From positions 3,162,001 through 3,226,000 of the forward strand of contig NZ_CP157575.1 of assembly GCF_051628905.1 (NCBI RefSeq): DNA of 64,000 nt. Direction: 5' to 3'. A program made the position numbers and the translations under genes. Within the stretch, counting starts at the first letter, position 1. Each line of letters begins with the position of its first letter. The DNA comes from Asaia sp037151935 (GTDB lineage Bacteria; Pseudomonadota; Alphaproteobacteria; Acetobacterales; Acetobacteraceae). The notes beneath the pieces are model-generated. The model did no database searches, was not told the DNA's origin, and saw only the letters and a list, made by a program, of their open reading frames with translations. Shown here piece after piece: positions 27,147 to 36,125 of this stretch.

Positions 27147-28109
27147 ATGGCGGTCTATACAACCATACCGCCGGAGAGGCTCGAGGCTTTTCTGGCGGAT
27201 TACGATCTCGGACCGCTCGTGCAGATCGACGGTATTGCCGAGGGTGTCGAGAACACCAACTACCTGCTCGAAACGGAAGCCGGTCGCGCCATTCTCACGC
27301 TCTACGAAAAGCGCGTGCGTGCCGATGAGCTGCCTTGGTTTCTAGGGCTTATGCAGCATCTCTCCCGTCGCGGGTTGAAATGCCCTACGCCGGTCATCGC
27401 TCGCGATGGTGTGGCGCTGCGCAGCCTCATGGACAGGCCAGCCGCCATTACGACCTTTCTGCCAGGCCGACCGATCGCGACGATCACCCCTTCCGCCTGT
27501 TTCAGTCTGGGCCAGTCACTGGCGCGCTTTCACCTTCTGGGGGAAGATTTCAGGGCAAAGCGGGCGAATTCTCTTGGGCCGAGCGCCTGGAAGCCCCTGT
27601 TGGACTCCTGCCTTGGCGCGGGGGATTCGCTTCGCCCTGGTCTGACGCAGGAGCTGGAGGGGGCCATTGACGCGGTGCTGCGTGGCTGGCCCGAGGAAAG
27701 CACGCTCCCGACGGGGCAGATTCATGCGGATCTCTTTCCCGACAATGTCTTTTTTCAGGAGGGTAATGTTTCGGGGCTGATCGATTTTTATTTCGCCTGT
27801 ACCGATCTGCTGGCCTATGATCTGGCAATCTGCCTCAATGCCTGGTGCTTCCCTGATGATGTTACGGCATCGCCTGCATTGATGGCCGGTATGATGGGGG
27901 GCTATCAGTCGGTGCGCCCGCTCAAGCCCGAGGAAAAGGCAGCGCTGCCGGTGATGGTGCAGGGAGCTGCGATACGCTTTCTGCTGACCCGGCTTTATGA
28001 CTGGGTGAACACACCGAAAGACGCGATCGTGACCCGCAAAGACCCGCTGGCCTACTATCGCCGCCTGATGGCGTGGCGTGACGATGCGAAGGGGCTTCTG
28101 CATGTCTGA
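27147..28109 (+). CDS. thrB: Homoserine kinase, aminoglycoside-phosphotransferase-like type
   Basis: 320 residues. N-terminal motifs GIAEGVENTNYLLET and RAILTLYEKR, the catalytic loop GQIHADLFPDNVFF and metal-binding LIDFYFACTD identify the APH-fold homoserine kinase of alphaproteobacteria, distinct from the GHMP-type ThrB. It phosphorylates homoserine toward threonine. It lies 45 bases after ispH and overlaps rnhA by 8 bases. Confidence 0.95.
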   Translation: MAVYTTIPPERLEAFLADYDLGPLVQIDGIAEGVENTNYLLETEAGRAILTLYEKRVRADELPWFLGLMQHLSRRGLKCPTPVIARDGVALRSLMDRPAAITTFLPGRPIATITPSACFSLGQSLARFHLLGEDFRAKRANSLGPSAWKPLLDSCLGAGDSLRPGLTQELEGAIDAVLRGWPEESTLPTGQIHADLFPDNVFFQEGNVSGLIDFYFACTDLLAYDLAICLNAWCFPDDVTASPALMAGMMGGYQSVRPLKPEEKAALPVMVQGAAIRFLLTRLYDWVNTPKDAIVTRKDPLAYYRRLMAWRDDAKGLLHV

Positions 28110-28578
28110 TGACTTGAGGGCGCCTTTGCCCGACGATGCTCCGTTCGTCGAAATCTGGACCGATGGCGGGTGCAAGCCCAATCCGGGTCCGGGTGGCTGG
28201 GGAGCGTTACTTTGCTCCATGGGGCATGAGCGCGAACTATCCGGCGGTGAGCAGGATACCACGAACAACAGAATGGAGCTGACAGCGGCGGCCGAAGCAC
28301 TGGAGGCGCTCAAGCGTCCCTGCAAGGTCACGCTGCATACGGATAGCGAATATCTGCGCAATGGGATCACGCGTTGGCATACGGGCTGGGTGCGTCGCAA
28401 CTGGCGCAATGCTGCGGGTGACCCCGTCAAAAACCTCGATCTGTGGCAGCGTATTCTGGCGGCGGAAAAGCGACACAAGGTCGAGTGGCTCTGGGTGCGC
28501 GGCCATAGTGGCAATGTGAATAACGAACGCGCCGACCAGATCGCGACAGCCGCGCGCGAATCGATCGAGCGCCGCTGA
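28102..28578 (+). CDS. rnhA: Ribonuclease HI
   Basis: 158 residues from ATG 28102, with GAAGGGG upstream. Catalytic acidic residues: Asp21 in WTDGGC, Glu59 in NNRMELTAA, Asp81 in HTDSEYL and an Asp in NNERADQIA. The handle region with basic residues (RRNWRNAAGDPVKN) is intact. It degrades RNA in RNA-DNA hybrids. It is the last gene of the ispH operon and is followed by a hairpin. Confidence 0.97.
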   Translation: MSDDLRAPLPDDAPFVEIWTDGGCKPNPGPGGWGALLCSMGHERELSGGEQDTTNNRMELTAAAEALEALKRPCKVTLHTDSEYLRNGITRWHTGWVRRNWRNAAGDPVKNLDLWQRILAAEKRHKVEWLWVRGHSGNVNNERADQIATAARESIERR

Positions 28579-28588
28579 CTCCGTGCAG

Positions 28589-28615
28589 GGGAGAGCCGTC
28601 AGAGGCCGCTCTCCC
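28589..28615. terminator. Hairpin between convergent genes
   Basis: 8-bp perfect stem GGGAGAGC / GCTCTCCC with an 11-base loop between rnhA and the minus-strand binding-protein gene. No clear U-run. Confidence 0.5.
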
Positions 28616-28639
28616 GATTAGCGCGAATGGTAAGCCTTC

Positions 28640-29647
28640 TCAGACCGCAAGGCAGATGCGATGAGCAATGTCGGTTGTCTTGTCGGCATCGGGCATGAGC
28701 CCAATCAGTTTGAGTTCATCGACATATTGCTCGACCTGCACCCTGAAGGGATGCCCTGTGACGGCATGACTCGCGATTTCACGATCGAGCATGCCTTGGG
28801 CCTCCTCCGGTGCATCGCTGTCCTTCTTCCATAAACGTGCCAGCTCGTCGCGATGGGCGGGGAATTCGTTTTGTGCGTCCTGCAAGGCGGCCGTCAGTGC
28901 TGCGGCAAGGCCGGGATCCTGCGTCAGAGCCTTGGTGGCTAGACCCAGAGTGAGATCGATCCGCTCTCGTTCGGCGCCGGTCATGCTGTCAAGCATGTTC
29001 CAGCTCACGCCTTTCGTCTGCTGAAGAATGCGCCACCCGATCGGGTCATGCACGGCTACCGCATCGAGGTCTCCTCCGCGAAGCGCGTCGGCCATGTCAT
29101 CGGCAGGAATCGCGACCCATTGTACCGAATCGGTCGGATGCAGACCGCGGCGTCGAAGCTGGATGCTGATGAAGCGGCGATCAGCGCCTTCGAGGCTCAG
29201 AACGCCGATTTTCTTGCCTGCAAGATTGCCCACCTTGTGCAGATTGAGATCGCGTCTGACGAGCAGACGATAGCTACCGCCTCGTACGCCGCAGGCGAGG
29301 CGCGCGGGCAATTCGTTTTCCTCATCCTGATAGAGCGCAGGCAGCCAGTCGAGCAAAGGGCTCAAAGCCGCATCGGCACGATTGGTCACGACGGCGTCGA
29401 TGGCGCTATTGCCGCCCGGTGTTTCGACAAGATCGACCGTCAGATTATAGCGACCGAAAATGCCCTGCTGGCACAGCCAGAGCAGGGGGTCGTAATCGGG
29501 CTCCGGCCAAGCGAGGCGGATATGGCGCTTCTTGCCATCGGTCTGAATTGGCTTGTGACGATGGAAGAAGTTTCGCGTTTGCAAGGCTGTAGCCAGGATA
29601 ACGCCCCCTGCACCCATGAGAAGAAGACGACGGGAAGGCGCTGCCAT
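28640..29647 (-). CDS. ABC transporter substrate-binding protein, NMT1/SsuA-like, with Tat-like signal
   Basis: 335 residues. The N-terminus SRRLLLMGAGGVILATA has a twin-arginine-like pattern followed by a hydrophobic stretch. The mature part matches NMT1/THI5/SsuA-type binding proteins, with KKIGVLSLEGADRRFISIQLRRRG and GDLDAVAVHDPIGW. Such proteins bind nitrate, sulfonates, taurine or pyrimidine precursors. No permease or ATPase is adjacent; neighbours are rnhA and a tRNA gene, so it is an orphan. The ligand cannot be named. Confidence 0.78.
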   Translation of the reverse strand: MAAPSRRLLLMGAGGVILATALQTRNFFHRHKPIQTDGKKRHIRLAWPEPDYDPLLWLCQQGIFGRYNLTVDLVETPGGNSAIDAVVTNRADAALSPLLDWLPALYQDEENELPARLACGVRGGSYRLLVRRDLNLHKVGNLAGKKIGVLSLEGADRRFISIQLRRRGLHPTDSVQWVAIPADDMADALRGGDLDAVAVHDPIGWRILQQTKGVSWNMLDSMTGAERERIDLTLGLATKALTQDPGLAAALTAALQDAQNEFPAHRDELARLWKKDSDAPEEAQGMLDREIASHAVTGHPFRVQVEQYVDELKLIGLMPDADKTTDIAHRICLAV

Positions 29648-29730
29648 CAGAAGAAAAACTCCATATGCAAAAAAAATGACAGAGGGGGGTTTACCCCAGG
29701 AAAAGCTTTCGCTAGATAGTGCCTCGCCGG

Positions 29731-29806
29731 TCCCGAATAGCTCAGTTGGTAGAGCAAGCGACTGTTAATCGCTGGGTCGTAGGTTCGAGTCCTACTTCGG
29801 GAGCCA
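29731..29806 (+). tRNA. tRNA-Asn (anticodon GTT)
   Basis: Cloverleaf: acceptor TCCCGAA / TTCGGGA, anticodon stem AGCGA / TCGCT, anticodon GTT at 29764-29766, T-arm GTAGG-TTCGAGT-CCTAC, discriminator G and encoded CCA at 29804-29806. Confidence 0.97.
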
Positions 29807-29825
29807 GGCATTTTTCCCCTGAAAA

Positions 29826-31088
29826 TCATGTCTCATCAGGTCTGATCGTATCGAGGCGATCCAGTGCCCACAGGCGTGGGAACATCCTGATCCAGAGCCC
29901 TGCGACGATCAGTGTACCGATGCCGCCTGCCACGACGGCAGCTTCGGTTCCAATGGCGGTGGCCAGCATGCCGCTCTCGAATTCTCCCAACTGATTACTC
30001 GACCCGATAAACAGCATGTTCACGGCTGAAACACGGCCACGCATGCCATCGGGTGTTGCCAATTGCGTCAGAGCGCCACGTACGACCACGCTCACGACGT
30101 CAGCCGCGCCCAGAACGGCGAGAGACAGTACTGACAGGGTGAGTGAGTGCGATACGCCAAATACGATCGTGGCGATGCCGAAAATACCGACCGAGGCGAA
30201 CATGATCGGACCGGCATGGCTCTTGAGCGGATAGCGTGCAAGGAACAGCGAGCCGAGCAGGGCGCCGATCGCGGGAGAGGCTCTCAGGATACCCAGGCCG
30301 ATAGGGCCGAGATGAAGGATATCATCGGCATAGACCGGCAGCATGGCGGTGGCGCCCCCAAGCAAAACGGCAAACAAATCGAGAGAGATTGCTCCCAGAA
30401 GATCGCGACGTCGACGCAGAAAGGCGATTCCGCCGAAGAGCGATTCGAGGCTCATCGGCGAGCGGCTTCCCGCATAGGGACGGAGCTTGAGGAGAGAGGT
30501 CGAAATCAGGGCCACCGAGAATCCGATAGCGCAGGTCAGGTAGCAGAAATCGGCGCCAAGGCCGTAAAGCAGCCCACCGAGCGAGGGGCCGATGATCGAA
30601 GCTGTTTGAAACAGCGAAGCTGAGAGAGCCGCAGCCTTTGGGAACTGGGTCGGGGTGGCGAGAGAAGGCAGAAACGTTTGCTGGCAGGGGCCCTCGAAAG
30701 AGCGCAGGGCGCCGAAGCAGGCGACGAGGACGTAAAGTGCCCAAGGAGCGAGCTGGCCGGTAAAGGTCAGGAGCGCCATCCCGAAGGCGCCGATGATTTC
30801 GATCACCTGACAGATCTGCACGATGCGCTTGCGATTATAGCGATCGGCGACATGACCGGAGATGAAGACCAAGGCGAGCATGGGCAGAAATTGCGCGAGC
30901 CCGATCAGGCCAAGGGCTGCCACGCTATGGGTCAGTGCATAGGTCTGCCAGGCTACCGCGACCGCAAGAACCTGGGCAGAAAGAGCGGACAGGGTGCGCC
31001 CGGCAAGAAAGGGGCGTAGGCCGACGATGGCGCTCAGGGCATCGTTTGGCGCGGGGGGGGGCTCTGAAGGCGAGATGGGGTCTGGCAT
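29826..31088 (-). CDS. MFS transporter, EntS/enterobactin-exporter-like
   Basis: 420 residues, 12 hydrophobic segments. The major-facilitator loop 2-3 motif is GHVADRYNRKRIV. The overall pattern (early FLAGRTLSALSAQVLAVAVAWQTYALTHS, MRGRVSAVN in the second half) resembles the EntS branch, whose members export siderophores or drugs. No siderophore genes are adjacent, so the substrate is open. Transcribed alone. Confidence 0.82.
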   Translation of the reverse strand: MPDPISPSEPPPAPNDALSAIVGLRPFLAGRTLSALSAQVLAVAVAWQTYALTHSVAALGLIGLAQFLPMLALVFISGHVADRYNRKRIVQICQVIEIIGAFGMALLTFTGQLAPWALYVLVACFGALRSFEGPCQQTFLPSLATPTQFPKAAALSASLFQTASIIGPSLGGLLYGLGADFCYLTCAIGFSVALISTSLLKLRPYAGSRSPMSLESLFGGIAFLRRRRDLLGAISLDLFAVLLGGATAMLPVYADDILHLGPIGLGILRASPAIGALLGSLFLARYPLKSHAGPIMFASVGIFGIATIVFGVSHSLTLSVLSLAVLGAADVVSVVVRGALTQLATPDGMRGRVSAVNMLFIGSSNQLGEFESGMLATAIGTEAAVVAGGIGTLIVAGLWIRMFPRLWALDRLDTIRPDET

Positions 31089-31184
31089 GGCGCCCTTACT
31101 ATAAGCAGAGGGCGTGAGTCAGAGCCAGCGCGCAGGCTTTTCGAGTCGATTGCATTTCGCGAGCCGTGCAGGCAGGTTCCGCCG

Positions 31185-31538
31185 ATGAACCCAGAACGTG
31201 ATCTGCCCGCCGACTCGCGGGCATCCGCCATGCCTTCCGATCCTGTGCAGCCCGATATTCGTGTCGGGACAGTCGCCTCAGCGCAGGGAGAGGGCGATAA
31301 AATGATGCTCTGGATCGATTTCGGGGCGCTTCTGGGTGTCCGCCGCGCCACAATGGCCCTGACGAAACGCTATGAAGCGTCTCAGCTGGTTGGCAGGCAA
31401 GTTTGTGCTGTGGTTAATCCGCAGCTGCATAATGCTTCTGTGAATCAAGTTCTGGCGCTCGGCATGCCTGATCGCTCCGGCGACATGGTTCTGATCTGCC
31501 CGGATCGCCGGGTGCCAGATGGAGGAAAACTGTTCTGA
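31185..31538 (+). CDS. CsaA-like tRNA-binding-domain protein
   Basis: 117 residues; a start at ATG 31230 would give 102 and better match the usual CsaA length. Motifs DIRVGTV, LWIDFGALLGVRRATM and QLVGRQVCAVVNPQ, and the closing LICPDRRVPDGGKLF, match the EMAP-II-type OB fold of CsaA. CsaA binds tRNA and was proposed as a secretion chaperone. The stop overlaps the gpt start (TGATG), so the two are co-translated. Confidence 0.85.
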   Translation: MNPERDLPADSRASAMPSDPVQPDIRVGTVASAQGEGDKMMLWIDFGALLGVRRATMALTKRYEASQLVGRQVCAVVNPQLHNASVNQVLALGMPDRSGDMVLICPDRRVPDGGKLF

Positions 31539-32020
31539 TGGCTACCAATTACGCAACCGTCACCTGGGACCAGCTGCATCGCGATGCGCGTACCCTTGCC
31601 TCGGCCCTTATGGCGCGTGGCGCGTTCAAAGGGATCGTTGCCGTAACGCGTGGCGGTCTTATCCCGGCTGCGATCATTGCTCGTGAGCTCGATTGCCGCC
31701 TCGTCGAATCCATTTCGGTTATCAGCTATTCTGGCGAGAGCGCCGAAGACCAGAAGCAGCCACGCGTGGTGAAGGCTCCTGTTGCTGCGGGCGATGGCGA
31801 GGGTTTTCTCGTGATCGACGATCTGGTCGATTCCGGTGAGACGGCGAAGGTCGTGCGCGACGTGCTGCCCAAGGCGCATTTTGCCTGCCTTTACGCCAAG
31901 CCCAACGGCAAGCCGCATACAGACCAGTATGTGATGGAAGTGGCTCAGGATACCTGGGTGCTGTTTCCCTGGGACACCGCACCGCTCTTCGTGCCGCCTC
32001 TGGCGCGTAACCTCGGATAA
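31538..32020 (+). CDS. gpt: Xanthine-guanine phosphoribosyltransferase
   Basis: 160 residues. Type I phosphoribosyltransferase with PRPP-binding motif FLVIDDLVDSGET and the Gpt features VTRGGLIPAAIIARELD and a C-terminal WVLFPWDT. It salvages guanine and xanthine to GMP and XMP. Coupled to the CsaA-like gene. Two tRNA genes follow. Confidence 0.95.
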   Translation: MATNYATVTWDQLHRDARTLASALMARGAFKGIVAVTRGGLIPAAIIARELDCRLVESISVISYSGESAEDQKQPRVVKAPVAAGDGEGFLVIDDLVDSGETAKVVRDVLPKAHFACLYAKPNGKPHTDQYVMEVAQDTWVLFPWDTAPLFVPPLARNLG

Positions 32021-32084
32021 TTCTTCACTTTTTTCAAAACCGCATCTTTCACCCTGCCGCAAGTTGCGGTAGGGTCCGCGCGTT

Positions 32085-32161
32085 CGGGGCGTGGCGCAGC
32101 CTGGTAGCGCGCTTGTTTTGGGTACAAGAGGCCCCCGGTTCGATTCCGGGCGCCCCGACCA
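32085..32161 (+). tRNA. tRNA-Pro (anticodon TGG)
   Basis: 77 bases: acceptor CGGGGCG / CGCCCCG, anticodon stem CTTGT / ACAAG with loop TTTGGGT, T-arm CCCGG-TTCGATT-CCGGG, discriminator A, encoded CCA. Confidence 0.97.
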
Positions 32162-32182
32162 CCACCAGGGTTAAAGCGGTAA

Positions 32183-32259
32183 GCGCCCTTAGCTCAGTTG
32201 GATAGAGCAACAGCCTTCTAAGCTGTGGGTCGCTGGTTCGAATCCAGCAGGGCGCGCCA
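32183..32259 (+). tRNA. tRNA-Arg (anticodon TCT)
   Basis: 77 bases: acceptor GCGCCCT / AGGGCGC, anticodon stem ACAGC / GCTGT with anticodon TCT at 32217-32219, discriminator G, encoded CCA at 32257-32259. It lies 21 bases after tRNA-Pro, and phage-like DNA begins downstream, so its 3' end is a plausible integration site. Confidence 0.97.
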
Positions 32260-33482
32260 TCCGTTTCGTCAAAAGCGCTGCACCCTGTATCTTGAGCGCA
32301 TCTATTCCCTGTTACGATGGGCCACGGGTCTGAGCCGCTCTCTGTCCCGTTTGAGTCCACCCCGAAAATGGCGTGCGGCCGAACAGAGATTTCTTTATCC
32401 TCGCGGCAGAGGCGCAAGCTCTTTTTCCGATTTGTCTCTTAGGCTGTTCTGGCGCGCGCGATACGGGTCGCCTCCGGTTCGGAAGCCTTAAGGAGAGGCA
32501 GGCGAGCAGCTTCATACGAGGGGCATAGCCCGTCCAGAGGAGGACCTGGCCGCATATTCGGCTCAGATCTTCCGTCAAACCCCATTCATGAAGAATATAA
32601 AAACAGGGATTGCAGGCAAGATTCGGGCGCAGGAATCATTTATTTGATGATTTTTCAGCGTTTTTATAGTAATGGTGGTTACGTATTCTGGAAAGATACG
32701 TAATCTTGAGATGGGCTGTGTCCGGCGCTCTGTTGGTGTAGTGGGCTCGGCTGGCGGTTTCTCCTATGTCAAATTTCATCCTTGATTCGGCACATAGCTG
32801 ATGCATGTCTATAAACGCGGGCTCACTGTCGCGAAGGCCGGTGCTTTGGCTTAGCTGTTTCCGCCACCCTCGACTGAATTGATCTTTGCCTGGTGTGACT
32901 CTCGACAGGATCAATCAGGCGCGCAGCAAAGTCCTTGAAGCGGTCCGCAGTGCAGGAACTTGCCTGAACGGGTGGCAGAGCCTGTTACAACCGCGAGGCA
33001 AGGCGTGGTCTTCTGCTGGTCTTTTCTCGATTTCCCAAGCGCGATGCTGACCCTCCGCGAGGCAAACGCGTGAACCCAGGCGTTGCAAACGTGCCTCGCG
33101 GTCCTGCCTCTTGTCGCGATCAGACGACTCTCGGCATCACATGCCTTTCTCTCGCTTGAGAAGTGGCTTGTTTCAAGGAAATTGAGAACAGCAAACCAGA
33201 GTGGGGAGACGCAGCAAAGGATCGGCGCGGGGCATCGCTATCGTCGAGCGTCTGACGACAAAGGCTCTCTTTATCAGGCGCTTTTTCTGACGTGCCGCTT
33301 CAGGCTGCTGCTTGTGGCCCTCGTTGCGGGGGCGAATCCGGAAATACTCGATGCGATCGGAAGGGGCTCCGACAGCTTCACGCTTCCTGTTCCGGTGAGT
33401 TGTGTGAGAGCTGACGGCGAGGAAAACCCCCTCCGTCCCAAAAAATCAGACAGTCGGCCATGCCGACCTGTTTCGGAGAACC
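32260..33482. other. Region without recognisable genes at the start of the phage remnant
   Basis: About 1.2 kb between tRNA-Arg and the tail-fibre gene. Short open frames exist on both strands, but none has protein-like composition, a convincing ribosome site or a family I know. An AT-rich patch lies near 32,580-32,700, and a repeated 10-mer lies at 32,991-33,101. Decayed phage or integration DNA is the likely content. Confidence 0.5.
32991..33101. repeat. Three copies of a 10-bp sequence, two direct and one inverted
   Basis: CCGCGAGGCA occurs at 32991-33000 and 33055-33064, and its reverse complement at 33092-33101. The last two form an inverted repeat separated by 27 bases. They lie upstream of the tail-fibre gene in otherwise gene-free DNA. 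They could be recombination or regulatory sites. Confidence 0.55.
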
Positions 33483-34549
33483 ATGATGAAAATCGATACC
33501 CTGCGTCTGTGGGGCGCGATAATGACTGTTTTGACCTGTGTCATTTTGCCACTGCCAGACGTTGCTGCTGCTCCGCAATTCGTACCTACAAATGGTCTGC
33601 CGCTCGACACGCCTCTCGGTTCTGCACGCAATGCCGATGGAAGCGGCGTTATCACCTTTCGCACCCTTCACCGCGACAGCGAACGCAACGCCGCAGATAT
33701 CGTGGCGCTCTTGGCGCAAACTGTCTCGCCCGGGCAACTCGGTGGAGTACTCGGGGCTTACCTTAAAGTTGCCGATGCCGGGTCGCTTTACGCAACGCCA
33801 GAAAGTGTCAGTGCCTTGCTCAATAGTGAGACCGATCGTGCCAGAAAGGCGGAACAGGGCAATGCGGACGCGATCGCTGCGTTGCAGGCAGGCACAGTGA
33901 CGCAGGACGATGTCTTTTCCTGGTTAGGCACTTATCTTACTGTAGCGGCCGCAGATGCCCGTTACGCCACGCCTGCTGCTGTGGATGCGTCAGTCGCCTC
34001 TGAGACAGTCAGAGCCAAAGCGGAGGAAGGGGCCAACTCGAGCGCTGTTACCGCGCTTGAGGCCGTTGCCGCCACTAAAACTGGCCTTGCCGCAGCGCTG
34101 GCGTCTTATCTTCCCGTTGCGGGGAGCCACATCCGGCCCCCTGAACGGGGTCTCGTACCGGGCAGATCCTGCAGGAAAAAGCGCCTCTGACGAGTTGATC
34201 AGCTTGACTACAGATGGGAGCAGCGCGCTTAGCGAGCATAATTGTTTCCCCCCCCCCTGGAGAAGCCGTCACATTGCTGCATCTGGTCGTCGCTGGTCGT
34301 TCATCCAACGGTGCCGATGCGGTCATGCAGCGTTTCAATAACATTACGATGTTCAAGCATGGCGGGACGACAGAGCTTTCCCAATCCGGTGATGGAACGA
34401 CTTACCCCTCCTTCGGCAACCCTGGGCGCTGGTCGGTTTCACCGTCACTCGACATACCTACGGGATGCCTCAGATTGAGCGTACGGGCTGCGGGCAGCGG
34501 TTCATGGCTTTGGCGCGCGGCTATCCATGCAGAAGCGCTCTATCCCTGA
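33483..34549 (+). pseudogene. Phage tail-fibre-like gene with two apparent frameshifts
   Basis: Start ATG 33483, with CGGAGA upstream. The first frame gives a signal-like hydrophobic N-terminus and repeats of the kind YLTVAAADARYATPAAV found in phage tail fibres, then leaves the conserved path near 34,135. The next frame continues with SGPLNGVSYRADPAGKSASDELI, again fibre-like, until a run of ten C at 34248-34257. The third frame then continues with GEAVTLLHLVVAGRSSNGADAVMQRFNN and ends at 34549. Removing one base at the C5 run (34137-34141) and one C at the C10 run would restore a single frame of about 355 residues. Decay, phase variation or sequencing error are all possible. Confidence 0.6.
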
Positions 34550-35121
34550 TTGAGTACTTCCCCGGGATGAGGGCGGAAGAATGGCGTGTCATGAAGTCGA
34601 CGCGTCTGAGCAAGCAGATTTGTTGGACGGCTCGCAGCGCCCATACACGAAATGGGGGTGGTCCAAGCAGCGTGTATCTGCCGACAGGCTAAACGATTCT
34701 CTTCATCGCAGACGGTGGCATGAGTGCCCAAGGCGTGGCAAACTGGCACGCAATGCGCGGGTGCTGCGACGGATAGGGCGTCTATTGTCGAATAATATTC
34801 AAAGTAATTTCTATTATCAGTTTATAAATATTACGAATTCATGATAACTAAATATGAAACTATGTATATTTTTTGTCCATTTATGGTGTTATACACACAC
34901 CTTTAAAACTATACCTAATAAAAATACCAATTTAAATAATATTGATATAATTTCATATACCATAGTATTGGATAAGATATAATGTGGAATATGCTCGTTA
35001 TTCCGATCATATAATTCAATATTATTGTAAATGGTCAATCTTGTCTGGTTCCCGGTGCTGCGCGCGGTATTCGGGATGAAGTCCTGTGCCCGCACGTCCG
35101 GGCTTTTTAGGAGATCTTTTG
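34550..35121. other. Spacer with strongly AT-rich core
   Basis: No credible gene. The first 240 bases have chromosome-like composition. About 34,795-35,035 is very AT-rich, with many short A and T runs. A terminator-like hairpin and a ribosome site for the next gene close the region. Confidence 0.5.
35088..35108 (+). terminator. Terminator-like hairpin with T5
   Basis: Stem GCCCG / CGGGC, loop CACGTC, then TTTTT. It lies directly before AGGAGA (35109-35114), the ribosome site of the next gene, so it could terminate upstream transcription or attenuate the following gene. Confidence 0.55.
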
Positions 35122-35640
35122 ATGACATGGCGACCCAGTGCCAATATTCTACGTCCCAGCAGTGGGGCGCGTGGCGGCGCTTGTCCGACGGCAGGATGCC
35201 CACTGGTCTGGCCCCCTTCCACCCTTAACGGCGGCGGCGATTACAGTGTCGATTTCGACGGGTTGCTCGCACCGGGCGAATATATCGTCTCCTTCCAGTT
35301 CGATGCCGGTGACGCTGCCGATCAGGCGTGGTCGAGCCTTTTCGGCACCATCGCGACGGCCTGGCTACGCTGGAAAAGCTCGGGTCTGCGGAGCGTGACG
35401 GTGTGTGTCCTTACGAGCCACGGCAACAGCCAACAAGTCGAGGCGAATATTGCGGTGTCACCGCGGACGGCGCTTTTTCCCGTACCCCTGCCTGTCGCTC
35501 CCGACATGCCCGTCACGAACGCTCTTTCCGATCGAGCGATGGATGCGTGGCTGCGGCAACTGCCTACAGATCCGGTCCAGGCAGCCGATGGCTGGGTCAA
35601 TAACGCTGGTATTCCCACCCGGCTGGGCGAATTGAAGTGA
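35122..35640 (+). CDS. Small phage structural protein (fibre/tail-adaptor-like)
   Basis: 172 residues from ATG 35122, with AGGAGA 7 bases upstream. It starts MTWRPSANILRPSSGARGG and contains a beta-rich middle (DYSVDFDGLLAPGEYIVSFQF; SVTVCVLTSHGNSQQVEANIAV) like the small proteins that precede tail-fibre genes in phages of acetic acid bacteria. The adaptor label is tentative; the phage origin is supported by the context. Confidence 0.5.
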   Translation: MTWRPSANILRPSSGARGGACPTAGCPLVWPPSTLNGGGDYSVDFDGLLAPGEYIVSFQFDAGDAADQAWSSLFGTIATAWLRWKSSGLRSVTVCVLTSHGNSQQVEANIAVSPRTALFPVPLPVAPDMPVTNALSDRAMDAWLRQLPTDPVQAADGWVNNAGIPTRLGELK

Positions 35641-35783
35641 AGCGCGGTCTTCGCTTCAGCCTCTCATCGTCGAGGCTAACGGCGCTTCCGTCATCGGCTG
35701 AGCGTTGCCGTATCTCGCGATATCCGGGCAAGCCGATTTGTTGACATCTGAAGAGTATGAATTTCCTGCACGAGAGAGCAATC

Positions 35784-36125
35784 ATGCCCGAAAACATGCA
35801 ACCCCAACCTTGGTGGGTGGCTGCGCTCGGTGGGGCGTTGTTTACAGTCCGCTGGCTGGTCGGGTTTGGCGCTTCTGGCGCAAGGGCCACGATTGAGGCG
35901 CAAAAGGAATCGCTTTCACGCCTGAATGCTCGTGTCGACAAGCTGGAACAGCGCGAAGACGAAAATCTGGCGTTGATCGAGGAGTTGAGAGCCCAGAATG
36001 CCATCCTGCGCGATGCGCTGTGTTGTGCTGGGATTCCTGTACCGGACCGCTCTGATTTCCCAGATCGATTGAAGGATTGGCATGACCGATTCACTGGAAA
36101 TCGCTATGGCGCTTCTGCGTCGTGA
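35784..36125 (+). CDS. Spanin/Rz-like membrane-anchored coiled-coil protein
   Basis: 113 residues from ATG 35784. One N-terminal hydrophobic segment (about 9-32, WWVAALGGALFTVRWLVGFG) is followed by a coiled coil (about 38-70, AQKESLSRLNARVDKLEQRED). This layout and its place directly before a lysozyme (overlap 44 bases) fit an inner-membrane spanin or accessory lysis protein. No outer-membrane partner is seen. Confidence 0.6.
   Translation: MPENMQPQPWWVAALGGALFTVRWLVGFGASGARATIEAQKESLSRLNARVDKLEQREDENLALIEELRAQNAILRDALCCAGIPVPDRSDFPDRLKDWHDRFTGNRYGASAS

Noticed and set aside
32051..32075. Hairpin CCCTGCCGC / GCGGTAGGG between gpt and tRNA-Pro as a terminator
   Set aside because: The stem is good but there is no U-run on the plus strand, and it may be part of a tRNA precursor leader; function cannot be assigned.
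32636..32914. Minus-strand open frame of 92 codons as a transposase or recombinase relic
   Set aside because: No catalytic motif or family pattern could be recognised, so no label is justified.
33083..33766. Open frame of 227 codons before and across the start of the tail-fibre gene
   Set aside because: Its second half is the tail-fibre gene read in the wrong frame, and the first half has no protein-like features or ribosome site.
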